Positions 15,684-22,623 of a stretch of 64,000 nt of DNA are shown piece by piece. Origin of the DNA: an uncultured Bacteroidales bacterium (GTDB lineage Bacteria > Bacteroidota > Bacteroidia > Bacteroidales > P3); assembly GCA_900319865.1 (NCBI GenBank), contig ONQD01000002.1:1-64000 (forward strand), read 5' to 3'. Under the pieces are notes generated by a model, which was not told the origin of the DNA, ran no database searches, and saw only the letters and a list, made by a program, of their open reading frames with translations. The position numbers and the translations under genes were made by a program. Position 1 is the stretch's first letter, and every line of letters starts with the position of its first letter.

Positions 15684-16708
15684 TAACCATAGGCATCACA
15701 GGCACCCTTGGAGCTGGCAAAGGCACCATCGTGGAGTATCTGCAACGCGAAAAAGGCTTCTCCCACTACTCTGTCCGTGCCTTCCTCACCGAAGAAATCA
15801 AACGTCGCGGTCTGGATGTGAACCGCGACACCATGACCCTTGTAGGCAACGACCTCAGGGCACAGCACACCCCATCTTGGATAGTTGAACAACTCTATGA
15901 ACAGGCCTATGCCTCAGGCTGCAACTGTATCATCGAGAGCGTGCGTACCCCAGGCGAGGTAGAAGCCTTGCGGGGCAAGCCTAATTTCTATCTCTTTGCC
16001 GTCGATGCCGACCCCCGTGTCCGATACGAACGCGCCGTGCTCCGTGGCAGCGAAACCGACCACATAGACTACAGCACTTTTCTCGCCAACGAACAGCGCG
16101 AGATGGACAACGACGACCCCAACAAACAGAACCTTCGTTATTGTATTGACCAAGCAGACTACCGTTTCGACAACAATGGCTCTATCGACGACCTCAACAA
16201 GCAGGTGGAAGAAGTGCTCGGTTCAATCATGTACCGTCGCCCCTCATGGGATGAGTACTTCATGGAACTGGCCAACACCGCCTCCAAGCGTGCCACATGC
16301 GACCGCGGTCGCTCCGGATGCGTCATAGTCAAGGACCGCCAATTACTCGTCACCGGCTATGTGGGCTCTCCCTCCGGCCTCCCCCACTGCGACGAAGTGG
16401 GGCACCTCTTCCGTCGCACCATCGAAGCCGACGGACGTATCACCACCCATTGTGTCCGCACTGTCCATGCCGAACAGAACGCCATTTGCCAGGCCGCACG
16501 ACGTGGCATAGCCCTCGACGGCGCCACCCTGTACTGCCGCATGACCCCCTGCCGCACTTGTGCCATGCTCATCATCAACTGCGGCATCAAACGTGTGGTA
16601 TGCGAACGCAAGTACCACGCCGGTGCCGAGAGTGAAGAACTATTCCGCCAAGCCGGTGTCAAAATAGAATTCTTCCACGACGAAATCCAAGAATACTCCA
16701 ATCAATAG
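15680..16708 (+). CDS. P-loop nucleotide kinase - dCMP deaminase fusion
   Basis: A 342-residue two-domain protein. Residues 1-185 are a P-loop NMP/dephospho-CoA-kinase-like domain with Walker A GTLGAGKGT (about 8-16) and IIESVRTPGEVEAL. Residues about 190-330 are a deoxycytidylate deaminase: HAEQNAIC supplies the Zn ligand His and catalytic Glu, and TPCRTCAMLI the two Cys ligands. dCMP deaminase makes dUMP for thymidylate. The same domain order occurs in fungal Dcd1 and in the phage-defence AvcD/DcdV proteins, though those are longer. Coupling (ATGA) to a BRO/DinD gene is unusual for a housekeeping deaminase. The last codons (IEFFHDEIQEYSNQ) are duplicated at 19850-19896. Confidence 0.88.
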   Translation: MITIGITGTLGAGKGTIVEYLQREKGFSHYSVRAFLTEEIKRRGLDVNRDTMTLVGNDLRAQHTPSWIVEQLYEQAYASGCNCIIESVRTPGEVEALRGKPNFYLFAVDADPRVRYERAVLRGSETDHIDYSTFLANEQREMDNDDPNKQNLRYCIDQADYRFDNNGSIDDLNKQVEEVLGSIMYRRPSWDEYFMELANTASKRATCDRGRSGCVIVKDRQLLVTGYVGSPSGLPHCDEVGHLFRRTIEADGRITTHCVRTVHAEQNAICQAARRGIALDGATLYCRMTPCRTCAMLIINCGIKRVVCERKYHAGAESEELFRQAGVKIEFFHDEIQEYSNQ

Positions 16709-16735
16709 TAGAACACCCTCCCATCCCGAAGCAAA

Positions 16736-16879
16736 ATGGATTCGCAACATAATGCCTTCGGGAACACTCGTCCGACTTGCCATTCAGAAGATTCATCCGT
16801 CACAGTAACCCTACTCTTTCGCAAAAAAACTTATGCCGAACAGAAAGCATCTCATCCAAACAAGCTCAGTCAATCTTAA
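16736..16879 (+). CDS. 47-residue ORF inside repeat copy 1, doubtful
   Basis: Reads MDSQHNAFGNTRPTCHSEDS, then VTVTLLFRKKTYAEQ. The equivalent in copy 2 (19924-20124) keeps the same frame and extends to 66 residues. Preservation of frame in both copies is weak evidence for coding. No RBS, motif or promoter is clear, so it may be fortuitous. Confidence 0.2.
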   Translation: MDSQHNAFGNTRPTCHSEDSSVTVTLLFRKKTYAEQKASHPNKLSQS

Positions 16880-16955
16880 CAGGCTACACAATCCTACTTT
16901 TTAAATTCACTTTTGAGAACGGGTTATTGACACACTGATATGTATCCCCACAGTT

Positions 16956-16993
16956 AAAAAGGAGTTGCACCCATTTTGTCGCAACTCCTTTTT
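16956..16993 (+). terminator. Terminator-like hairpin, repeat copy 1
   Basis: AAAAAGGAGTTGC (16956-16968) is perfectly complementary to GCAACTCCTTTTT (16981-16993) over a 12-base loop, with T and A runs on each flank, so it can act in both directions. It probably terminates the run ending with the deaminase gene. Confidence 0.8.
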
Positions 16994-17041
16994 TGCGACG
17001 TTCGGGTCTTTTTCACAAGCCCATTTTGCAAAAATCCTTTT

Positions 17042-17060
17042 AACCCAAATCGGTCATTAG
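17042..17060 (+). repeat. 19-base repeat, copy a
   Basis: AACCCAAATCGGTCATTAG. The same word is at 20228-20246, and its inverse at 17443-17462 (one mismatch) and 17542-17561. Confidence 0.8.
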
Positions 17061-17149
17061 TAGAGGAAAAACGCAATACCCACATTGTAAGAAACAGGTA
17101 ATCAATAAACTGTATTGCATGACTTCTAAATGATTATCCACAATTCACC

Positions 17150-17400
17150 GAAACGCCCCAACGGGGCAACGAGATAATAGGGTAAATGAGATGCAAACCA
17201 ATCGCCCTGAAAGCATTAAGGAAGTCCAGTGGACTTACGTCAGAAACAGGAATTGTGCTTTTGCCCTTTCAGGGCGATATCTTATGTTCCCAAGACCTAA
17301 GGCGTTGCCGTAGGCTATCTGCTTTTGGCCTTTCAGGCCGTCTATCGGATACTTGCGGATAATCATTTTTCTAATGACGGTCATTAGAAAAAACACACTG
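17150..17400. repeat. Mosaic of inverted repeats (REP/MITE-like)
   Basis: ATCGCCCTGAAAG (17201-17213) is the exact inverse of CTTTCAGGGCGAT (17266-17278). Between them lies the palindrome AAGTCCAGTGGACTT (17222-17236). A third element GGCCTTTCAGGCC follows at about 17327-17339, and a long palindrome, TTTTTCTAATGAC (17366-17378) with GTCATTAGAAAAA (17380-17392), closes the block. No gene is present between 16880 and 17774. The stretch looks like a miniature non-coding mobile or REP-type element. Confidence 0.6.
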
Positions 17401-17442
17401 TGAAGTATTGTATTATTGTGTAATAGTCTATTTGAATCATAT

Positions 17443-17462
17443 CTAATGACCGATTGGGGTTT
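17443..17462 (-). repeat. 19-base repeat, inverse copy c
   Basis: CTAATGACCGATTGGGGTTT, inverse of the word at 17042-17060 with one mismatch. Confidence 0.7.
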
Positions 17463-17541
17463 GAATTCTTCAAATCGCTTTGCCTGCCCACCTTCAACGC
17501 ACATCACAACCCTGCAAAATGACACATAGGCCAAAGTCGGT

Positions 17542-17561
17542 CTAATGACCGATTTGGGTTT
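17542..17561 (-). repeat. 19-base repeat, inverse copy d
   Basis: CTAATGACCGATTTGGGTTT, exact inverse of the word at 17042-17060 apart from its outer edge. With 17042 it brackets a ~520-base non-coding block. Confidence 0.7.
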
Positions 17562-17774
17562 ATACTACAAACCAAAAGAGGACTTGGCAATGCAGGTCCT
17601 CTTTTTTTGTGGAAAAGCTGGTGTACATTCACTATTTCTTTTTGATGAGCGAAATCACCCATAGCAGCAGACAAGCACCTATAACCGATGTCACCAGGCA
17701 ACCAACAAAAGAACAACTCATCTATATTCTTTTTCCATCATTTCTCCTTAGCGGTAATCCTTACTTTGCCCTAC

Positions 17775-19391
17775 CTATCGGTGGTCCACCACCAACCGTT
17801 TGCCGGCCACTCCCTGCTGTGTGTGTATGGCCACCATATACACTCCGCACGGCAAACCTGACACATCAACCGTGGCGAAGAGTCCTTCCGCATCCTGCTC
17901 TATCAGGCACCGCCCCCCGAGGTCGTATACCGACACCGACTTCAGGCGGTAGCTCGAAAACACACTCACCCTCCCGTCTGCCGGATTCGGCATCATCCGG
18001 GTGAAGTGGTCCAAATTGCCCTCTCTCGTGCCCAATATGATGATGGTGTCCGGCCGAAACGGATCAACCGCCGTCGTATCTTCCGGCGTGACTATCAGCA
18101 GTGTGTCGCACCAAGGACTGTAATTGTTCCCGTCGCACAACCCACGCACACTCACCCTGTATTCCGTCCCGGGTCGCAGCGGCGAAAGTGTCGCGCGGTT
18201 CAGTGTCACTGTCTGCACCATATCCTCTCCCAACGTGCTGTCCGCAGCCCAGCACCTCACCTCCCATCGTTGGTGACGCTCGTCCGCACTCCATATCACT
18301 GTGGCACTGGTGCTGTCAAGCCCCATACACTGCATCCCGGTCACTGGCATGCAGGGACTGCCCCATATCGTGTCCAGTATCGGGAATATGTTGAGATATG
18401 ACCGTGTGGCTATCGAGTCCGGCGCCCAAAAATATGATAATGTATTATAATGAGAAACCCCTGGTAACCCTGTTATCCAGTAACTGGTGTCATTATTCGG
18501 CATAACTATCCATGACGTATTCTCCGTCTTAAACCAATACGGCCGGAGCGGTGTAGGATCATCAGAAGGTTCTGCATATATACGGCAACTCGAATAACTG
18601 GTAGATGGATGTTCAAAACATAACATTGGAGGAATGAAATCATGACCGTCCATCCATTCATTGCTCCATCGGACACCGTTATTGTTGTAGGTGCCTGCCA
18701 CAACGTACGTCCCGTCGTTTATCACCACCCCGGTGTCGAACATCACTTCGTAAAGAGGCACATTCACAACGCTGTCCACCCGAACTGCTGACGCTGACCC
18801 AACAGGAGTATTCTGTAAAAATGCAGGAAACTGAAGATACCTGTGTGGGTCTTCAATACGCCATGGCCCCTCGGCACGGAGCACCAGCGTTGTGTCACCA
18901 ACCGGGCTGTATAGCTGCACATACTCCGTCAGCCGACCATCCATGGTGGTGTCGATAACTGGGATTGGATATTCATGTTCGATGCTGACCGGATTTGGAT
19001 AACCGCTTGCTGGCTTTATAAGGGGACATACTGCCAATCCTATCACTTTGATGCTGTCGTCTTTCCCTCCAGGTGTATAAAACTGTTGTCCACTTATATG
19101 GGGTGCACTAAATAAATCAGGGAAGTTTAAATAGAAATCATAAATATTAATCCCATGATATTCTCTACTATTTAAAATAAGAAACATTCGGTACAATATA
19201 TACCACGTAAATGCCGGATCATCTTCCAAATGAGACGAATAATCAGAATATATTACAGCACGATTATAAACTGAATCGTATAAAAAATCCCCCTCTCCAA
19301 AAACAACAGTGTCACCCACCGGCCGCTGTGCTTTCACTCCCACACTGAACATCATCATCGTCAAAACTATCATCAAAAAAAACTTTTTCAT
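17775..19391 (-). CDS. Secreted protein with FnIII domain and T9SS type A sorting tail
   Basis: A 538-residue protein. A signal peptide (MKKFFLMIVLTMMMFSVGVKAQ) precedes about 320 residues of unrecognised beta-rich sequence. A fibronectin type III domain lies at about 345-440 (STSATVIWSADERHQRWEVR, then LRPGTEYRVSVRGLCDGN). The last ~75 residues (MMPNPADGRVSVFSSYRLKS, then GLPCGVYMVAIHTQQG ... KRLVVDHR) are the T9SS sorting domain, so it should be exported to the surface. Ligand unknown. The RBS AGAAAGGGAC precedes the start. A small secreted-protein gene lies 66 bases upstream on the same strand. Both genes are enclosed by the two 0.4-kb repeats. Confidence 0.85.
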   Translation of the reverse strand: MKKFFLMIVLTMMMFSVGVKAQRPVGDTVVFGEGDFLYDSVYNRAVIYSDYSSHLEDDPAFTWYILYRMFLILNSREYHGINIYDFYLNFPDLFSAPHISGQQFYTPGGKDDSIKVIGLAVCPLIKPASGYPNPVSIEHEYPIPVIDTTMDGRLTEYVQLYSPVGDTTLVLRAEGPWRIEDPHRYLQFPAFLQNTPVGSASAVRVDSVVNVPLYEVMFDTGVVINDGTYVVAGTYNNNGVRWSNEWMDGHDFIPPMLCFEHPSTSYSSCRIYAEPSDDPTPLRPYWFKTENTSWIVMPNNDTSYWITGLPGVSHYNTLSYFWAPDSIATRSYLNIFPILDTIWGSPCMPVTGMQCMGLDSTSATVIWSADERHQRWEVRCWAADSTLGEDMVQTVTLNRATLSPLRPGTEYRVSVRGLCDGNNYSPWCDTLLIVTPEDTTAVDPFRPDTIIILGTREGNLDHFTRMMPNPADGRVSVFSSYRLKSVSVYDLGGRCLIEQDAEGLFATVDVSGLPCGVYMVAIHTQQGVAGKRLVVDHR

Positions 19392-19457
19392 TTCATGTCC
19401 CTTTCTATATAATTAAATTCCTAACGACATATATTAATAATTGTAGCACTTATCGGA

Positions 19458-19664
19458 TCATAGGTGACCGGATCCGGCAACATAGCCATTCCAAAAAGAA
19501 GAATTGTCGGTAAAATATAACAGGTGATAACCTGGCAGAGTTGTATATTGTCTTATGAACTGAGCATCTCCGTCAACCCCACATTGGTTGATTGCATCTG
19601 TCACCTGCCCTATTGTGGCTAAATTCAAAATGCACATTAATAATGTTATAGATACTTTTTTCAT
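19458..19664 (-). CDS. Small secreted protein, unknown
   Basis: A 68-residue protein starting at MKKVSITLLMCILNLATIGQ, a clear signal peptide; the upstream in-frame extension has no such logic. A -7 element (TACATTTG, 19691-19698 reverse) lies 27 bases upstream. The mature part is about 48 residues (QVTDAINQCGVDGDAQFI, then YHLLYFTDNSSFWNGYV). It may be a truncated version of a larger secreted protein, or a small partner of the T9SS protein directly downstream. No family recognised. Confidence 0.5.
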   Translation of the reverse strand: MKKVSITLLMCILNLATIGQVTDAINQCGVDGDAQFIRQYTTLPGYHLLYFTDNSSFWNGYVAGSGHL

Positions 19665-19690
19665 ATTGTTTATTGTTTTTTTATTCACTG

Positions 19691-19698
19691 CAAATGTA
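19691..19698 (-). promoter_or_regulatory. -7 element TACATTTG for the small secreted protein and T9SS gene
   Basis: Reverse-strand TACATTTG followed by GCAGTG, at suitable distance before ATG 19664. Confidence 0.55.
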
Positions 19699-19923
19699 CA
19701 AAACTTTTTAAGAAACATACAAAAAAAGGTTCAAATTAACAAAAAAAAATTACCACCAACACAACAAAAGGAAGAACAAAGTCATAATAAAATATCAGAT
19801 GAAATAAACAAAAAATCAAATAATACAAATATTAAAAAGCCAACAGAGCAAATAGAATTCTTCCACGACGAAATCCAAGAATACTCCAATCAATAATAGA
19901 ACACTCTCCCTTCCCGAAGCCAA

Positions 19924-20124
19924 ATGATTTGGCAACAAAATACCTTTGGGAACACTCGTCCGACATGTCATCCAGAAGATTCATCCGTCACAGTAACCCT
20001 ACTCTTTCGCAAAAAAACTTATGCCGAACAGCAAGCATCTCGTCCAAACAAACACAGTCAATATGAACAGGTTACCCTATCCTACTTTTATCGCCCTTTT
20101 GAGAGCGAATTATTGACACGCTGA
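19924..20124 (+). CDS. 66-residue ORF inside repeat copy 2, doubtful
   Basis: Reads MIWQQNTFGNTRPTCHPEDS, then VTVTLLFRKKTYAEQ and LSYFYRPFESELLTR. It is the counterpart of 16736-16879, where a stop arises earlier. Coding status is uncertain. Confidence 0.2.
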   Translation: MIWQQNTFGNTRPTCHPEDSSVTVTLLFRKKTYAEQQASRPNKHSQYEQVTLSYFYRPFESELLTR

Positions 20125-20141
20125 TATGTATCCCCACAGTT

Positions 20142-20179
20142 AAAAAGGAGTTGCTCCCATTCGGTCGCAACTCCTTTTT
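20142..20179. terminator. Terminator-like hairpin, repeat copy 2
   Basis: AAAAAGGAGTTGC (20142-20154) pairs with GCAACTCCTTTTT (20167-20179). It is symmetrical, so it could end transcription of the reverse eight-gene operon as well. Confidence 0.75.
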
Positions 20180-20227
20180 TGCGGCGTTCGGGTCATTTTC
20201 ACAAGCCCATTTTGCGAAAATCCTTTT

Positions 20228-20246
20228 AACCCAAATCGGTCATTAG
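20228..20246 (+). repeat. 19-base repeat, copy b
   Basis: AACCCAAATCGGTCATTAG, identical to 17042-17060 and at the right edge of repeat copy 2. Confidence 0.8.
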
Positions 20247-20483
20247 TAGAGGAAAGTATTTTTACTCAATACACTGTGTAAAACAATTAGAATCTTTTAA
20301 TATTCTTATTCTATGTGTGTTATAATTTAATTTCCACATTTTAGAACGGGGACTATAAGTTCAGAATGCGGGTTGAGTTGATGACGCTTCCAGTTCTCTG
20401 TAGCTAGTTCCTTTGAGACGTTGGCATAACAGTATTCGCACAGATGAGGGCAAGTTGGTTCCTGCCCTCTATAATTATTTATG

Positions 20484-20777
20484 CTACCCAATGTATTCTA
20501 TCAGACCGATAATGCAGGGAGGAATGAAAAAGAACTGGATGGCATATCCGAGGGCTGTCATAAACCGACTGCCTGCCAAATCCATACTGCTCTTTATCCA
20601 TAACCAACGGGGTGGCACGGTGTCGCCCCATCCGACAATACCGATAACGAGACCAAGAACTGCCGCAACTCCACCCAATACAAGTGTCAACGGTGATGGA
20701 TTCTCCAAAAGATACAGACCTCCGAGGATAAACGTTATCGGACTAATAAACTGGAATATCCAAAGAAATATGGCCAT
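20484..20777 (-). CDS. Small integral membrane protein, last gene of the channel operon
   Basis: A 97-residue protein with three predicted membrane segments: MAIFLWIFQFISPITFILGG, then LVLGGVAAVLGLVIGIVGWG, and near the C terminus ALGYAIQFFFIPPCIIGLIE. No known family. It begins three bases after the ion-channel stop, so the two genes are almost certainly translated together and the proteins may form one membrane complex. There is no signal for a separate promoter. Confidence 0.7.
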   Translation of the reverse strand: MAIFLWIFQFISPITFILGGLYLLENPSPLTLVLGGVAAVLGLVIGIVGWGDTVPPRWLWIKSSMDLAGSRFMTALGYAIQFFFIPPCIIGLIEYIG

Positions 20778-20780
20778 GTT

Positions 20781-21548
20781 TCAATTCTTTTTTTCTATTA
20801 ATTCTTGTAATGTGTCGAGCTTCTTCTCTAACAGGTTAAGTTTATCTTTCACATCATCATTATTGTCAGCAGCAAGGGCATCAACAAAGATAGAATTAAT
20901 AAGAGACATACCAATGATTCCTCCACCAATAAGCAGTAGGCAGAAATAGGTACGTACAATATGTAACCAGATAGGAGCCAAATTGCCTACTACAGCGTTA
21001 GGAATTTCATACCAACCTTCAACGGTAAACATTTGGAACATGGAATATATACCGTCTAGTGGTGTGGCAAAATATTCTGGAGATGCTTTCCCAAAAAGAG
21101 CACTGTTGAACATGGCTATCACAACAATAATTATAAAGTAGCCAAGTAGAAAAGCCGCTGATTGACGCAGTGCAAGCCGAAAACCACCCCATATTTCTTT
21201 CAAATTTGGAAATCGTCGTGCAGTACGGAATAATTTGAAAACTCGTAATGCACGGAATGCAATAACAAAACTATAATCGGACAAAGACGAAATAAAGTAT
21301 GGTAATAATGCTGGTAATGAAATGATTGTCACTAAGCCATCAAGAACATTCCATCCATCGCGCCAGTAACCTTTAAATCCCCAAACAATGTGTTTTATCA
21401 ACATCTCAATAACAAAAAATATCGTACATACAACGTCTATTGTGTTTAGTACGACACTTTCCACCCCACACTCCTGCAAAAAGATAACTGCCACATTGAG
21501 AAGGACTATAGACAATGTGGTGCGCTCGCTCAAAATAAACTTCTTCAT
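20781..21548 (-). CDS. Voltage-gated ion channel (single-repeat, calcium-channel-like filter)
   Basis: A 255-residue six-helix channel subunit that should work as a tetramer in the inner membrane. S4 (about 94-115) carries positive residues every third position: R99, R102, K105, R108, R111, a true voltage sensor. The pore loop has FQMFTVEGWYEIP, with TVEGW at 175-179; Glu177 would form the filter ring. Bacterial sodium channels usually have TLESW, whereas T-x-E-G-W is the pattern of eukaryotic calcium channels, so calcium permeability is possible. Residues about 228-255 form a coiled coil (VKDKLNLLEKKLDTLQELIE). It is flanked at three bases on both sides by operon members. Confidence 0.9.
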   Translation of the reverse strand: MKKFILSERTTLSIVLLNVAVIFLQECGVESVVLNTIDVVCTIFFVIEMLIKHIVWGFKGYWRDGWNVLDGLVTIISLPALLPYFISSLSDYSFVIAFRALRVFKLFRTARRFPNLKEIWGGFRLALRQSAAFLLGYFIIIVVIAMFNSALFGKASPEYFATPLDGIYSMFQMFTVEGWYEIPNAVVGNLAPIWLHIVRTYFCLLLIGGGIIGMSLINSIFVDALAADNNDDVKDKLNLLEKKLDTLQELIEKKN

Positions 21549-21551
21549 AGT

Positions 21552-21812
21552 TTACTTTCTTTTAGCACGTTCTCGCTCACGAGCAAGACTTGCTTTAGCA
21601 CTTTCTATTTCTCTTTTTAGGCTCTCAATGCGGCGGTCGTGACTAGCTGCGTGGTCTATTTTCTGTTTGCGGTAGCTGGCCTTGCTGCAGGGCGAAGTGG
21701 CATTCTTCACGTATCCAGCATAACGTTCATTGTCTTTTTTCTTTGCTTCGCGCTCTTTTGCCACTTGTGCACGAAGGTCAATAAGGCGTTTGCGATAGTA
21801 TTCTACACTCAT
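21552..21812 (-). CDS. Coiled-coil protein of the channel operon
   Basis: An 86-residue, highly charged, helical protein: MSVEYYRKRLIDLRAQVAKE at the start, and SLKREIESAKASLARERER at the end, with a short central SPCSKASYRKQKID break that holds its only Cys. It looks like a helical hairpin. No enzymatic motif. The stop is three bases ahead of the channel start, suggesting close stoichiometry with the channel; an adaptor linking cytosolic proteins to the channel is one possibility. Confidence 0.65.
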   Translation of the reverse strand: MSVEYYRKRLIDLRAQVAKEREAKKKDNERYAGYVKNATSPCSKASYRKQKIDHAASHDRRIESLKREIESAKASLARERERAKRK

Positions 21813-21880
21813 TTTTTAGGTCTTTAACAATTAGAACCCAGCAAGAGGTCTCCCTCCTACTGGATTGGTCAGCAACTATT

Positions 21881-22192
21881 TTACTTGCCTGCTGCAACAA
21901 GGGTAATGCTGTTGTCGGCCAACTTACTGTTGTCCTTGTTGGCAACTTGCACCCCGATACCGTACAGCTCCTTAATCTTGTCCTCAAAGTTGCCCACGCG
22001 GAGGTTTCCTCCTACAGTGAGTTCACCGCCTTTGGCACCCTCTGCACGGATACTAGCCAGTGTGGCGTTGTCGTCAGCAAACTGCTTGCAGGCCGGAGTG
22101 GTGTACACGCGCAAAGTTGCGCCGAAGCATTTGTTGAAGTTTTCCTTCAGACTTTTGACCTTCATGCGGCCATCTAATTTGAATTCTGCCAT
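21881..22192 (-). CDS. Two-unit repeat-domain protein (channel operon family, copy 1)
   Basis: A 103-residue soluble protein made of two similar ~50-residue units. Unit 1 has KVKSLKENFNKCFGATLRVY (residues 11-30) and ATLASIRAEGAKGG; unit 2 has RVGNFEDKIKELYGIGVQVA (65-84) and LADNSITL. The shared pattern is [KR]-[VIL]-x-x-[LFA]-x3-[FI]-x3-[FY]-x3-[LV], followed by an A-D-x3-T-L strand. The same unit occurs in the proteins at 23397 and 23975. I have seen similar hypothetical proteins in other bacteria but know no function. It precedes the coiled-coil gene by 68 bases. Confidence 0.75.
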   Translation of the reverse strand: MAEFKLDGRMKVKSLKENFNKCFGATLRVYTTPACKQFADDNATLASIRAEGAKGGELTVGGNLRVGNFEDKIKELYGIGVQVANKDNSKLADNSITLVAAGK

Positions 22193-22234
22193 AATTAAAA
22201 CATTTTGATAGGTGAATAAAAAGGGTTATTTATG

Positions 22235-22576
22235 CTATGCGAAGATTATTCCTTTGCCGTGTTTGGTTGTGTTGTATTCCATCAAAATCTGTTTGATGCG
22301 TTTACAGCCGCTCTTGCTGAGGCAGCAGGCTGTTACTGTGCCAACAATGGTCTTGATTTCTATGTCAGCACCAATAAGGTGCTGGTCAATACGGATGCGA
22401 CGGATGAAGCGGAAAACCAACACATCCTCATCCACCCCAATCATGCTTAAGTTGCGCTTGCGTACTGTAATGGTTTCCTCGTCGGTGTCAACGATGAGAT
22501 GCCACGGGGTGACGGCATTAATTATCTTGCCGTTGGCGGCCAAGGCGGCCTCGGATGATGTGGCTTCGAATCTCAT
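22235..22576 (-). CDS. PH-like domain protein
   Basis: A 113-residue protein. The strand pattern (ETITVRKRNLSMIGVDEDVL, then VFRFIRRIRIDQHLIGADIE) followed by a C-terminal helix (SKSGCKRIKQILMEY) resembles bacterial pleckstrin-homology folds, which often mediate membrane or protein binding. The assignment is by pattern only. It sits between the nuclease-like gene (47 bases) and the two-unit repeat gene (42 bases) in the channel operon. No signal peptide. Confidence 0.5.
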   Translation of the reverse strand: MRFEATSSEAALAANGKIINAVTPWHLIVDTDEETITVRKRNLSMIGVDEDVLVFRFIRRIRIDQHLIGADIEIKTIVGTVTACCLSKSGCKRIKQILMEYNTTKHGKGIIFA

Positions 22577-22623
22577 TTATCATTATATTTTTGTTTACAT
22601 TTCTCAGATAGCAGTTTAGTTGT

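Larger units (their letters stand above)
16662..17069. repeat. Direct repeat copy 1 (~408 bp)
   Basis: Begins in the last 15 codons of the deaminase gene and runs to TAGAGGAAA. It closely matches 19850-20255, including the stop-codon region, a 47-codon ORF, the terminator hairpin and the 19-base repeat. Differences are scattered substitutions. The copy attached to the intact gene is presumably the original. Confidence 0.9.
19850..20255. repeat. Direct repeat copy 2 (~406 bp), with orphan deaminase tail
   Basis: Matches 16662-17069. It opens in the middle of the deaminase reading frame (IEFFHDEIQEYSNQ then TAA), although no deaminase gene precedes it; instead there is A-rich sequence ending AACAGAGC. 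It therefore arose by duplication of the 3' flank of the deaminase gene. Confidence 0.9.

Noticed and set aside
17150-17400. CRISPR-like array from repeated palindromes
   Set aside because: The repeated words are of different types and irregularly spaced, with no common repeat-spacer length and no cas genes.
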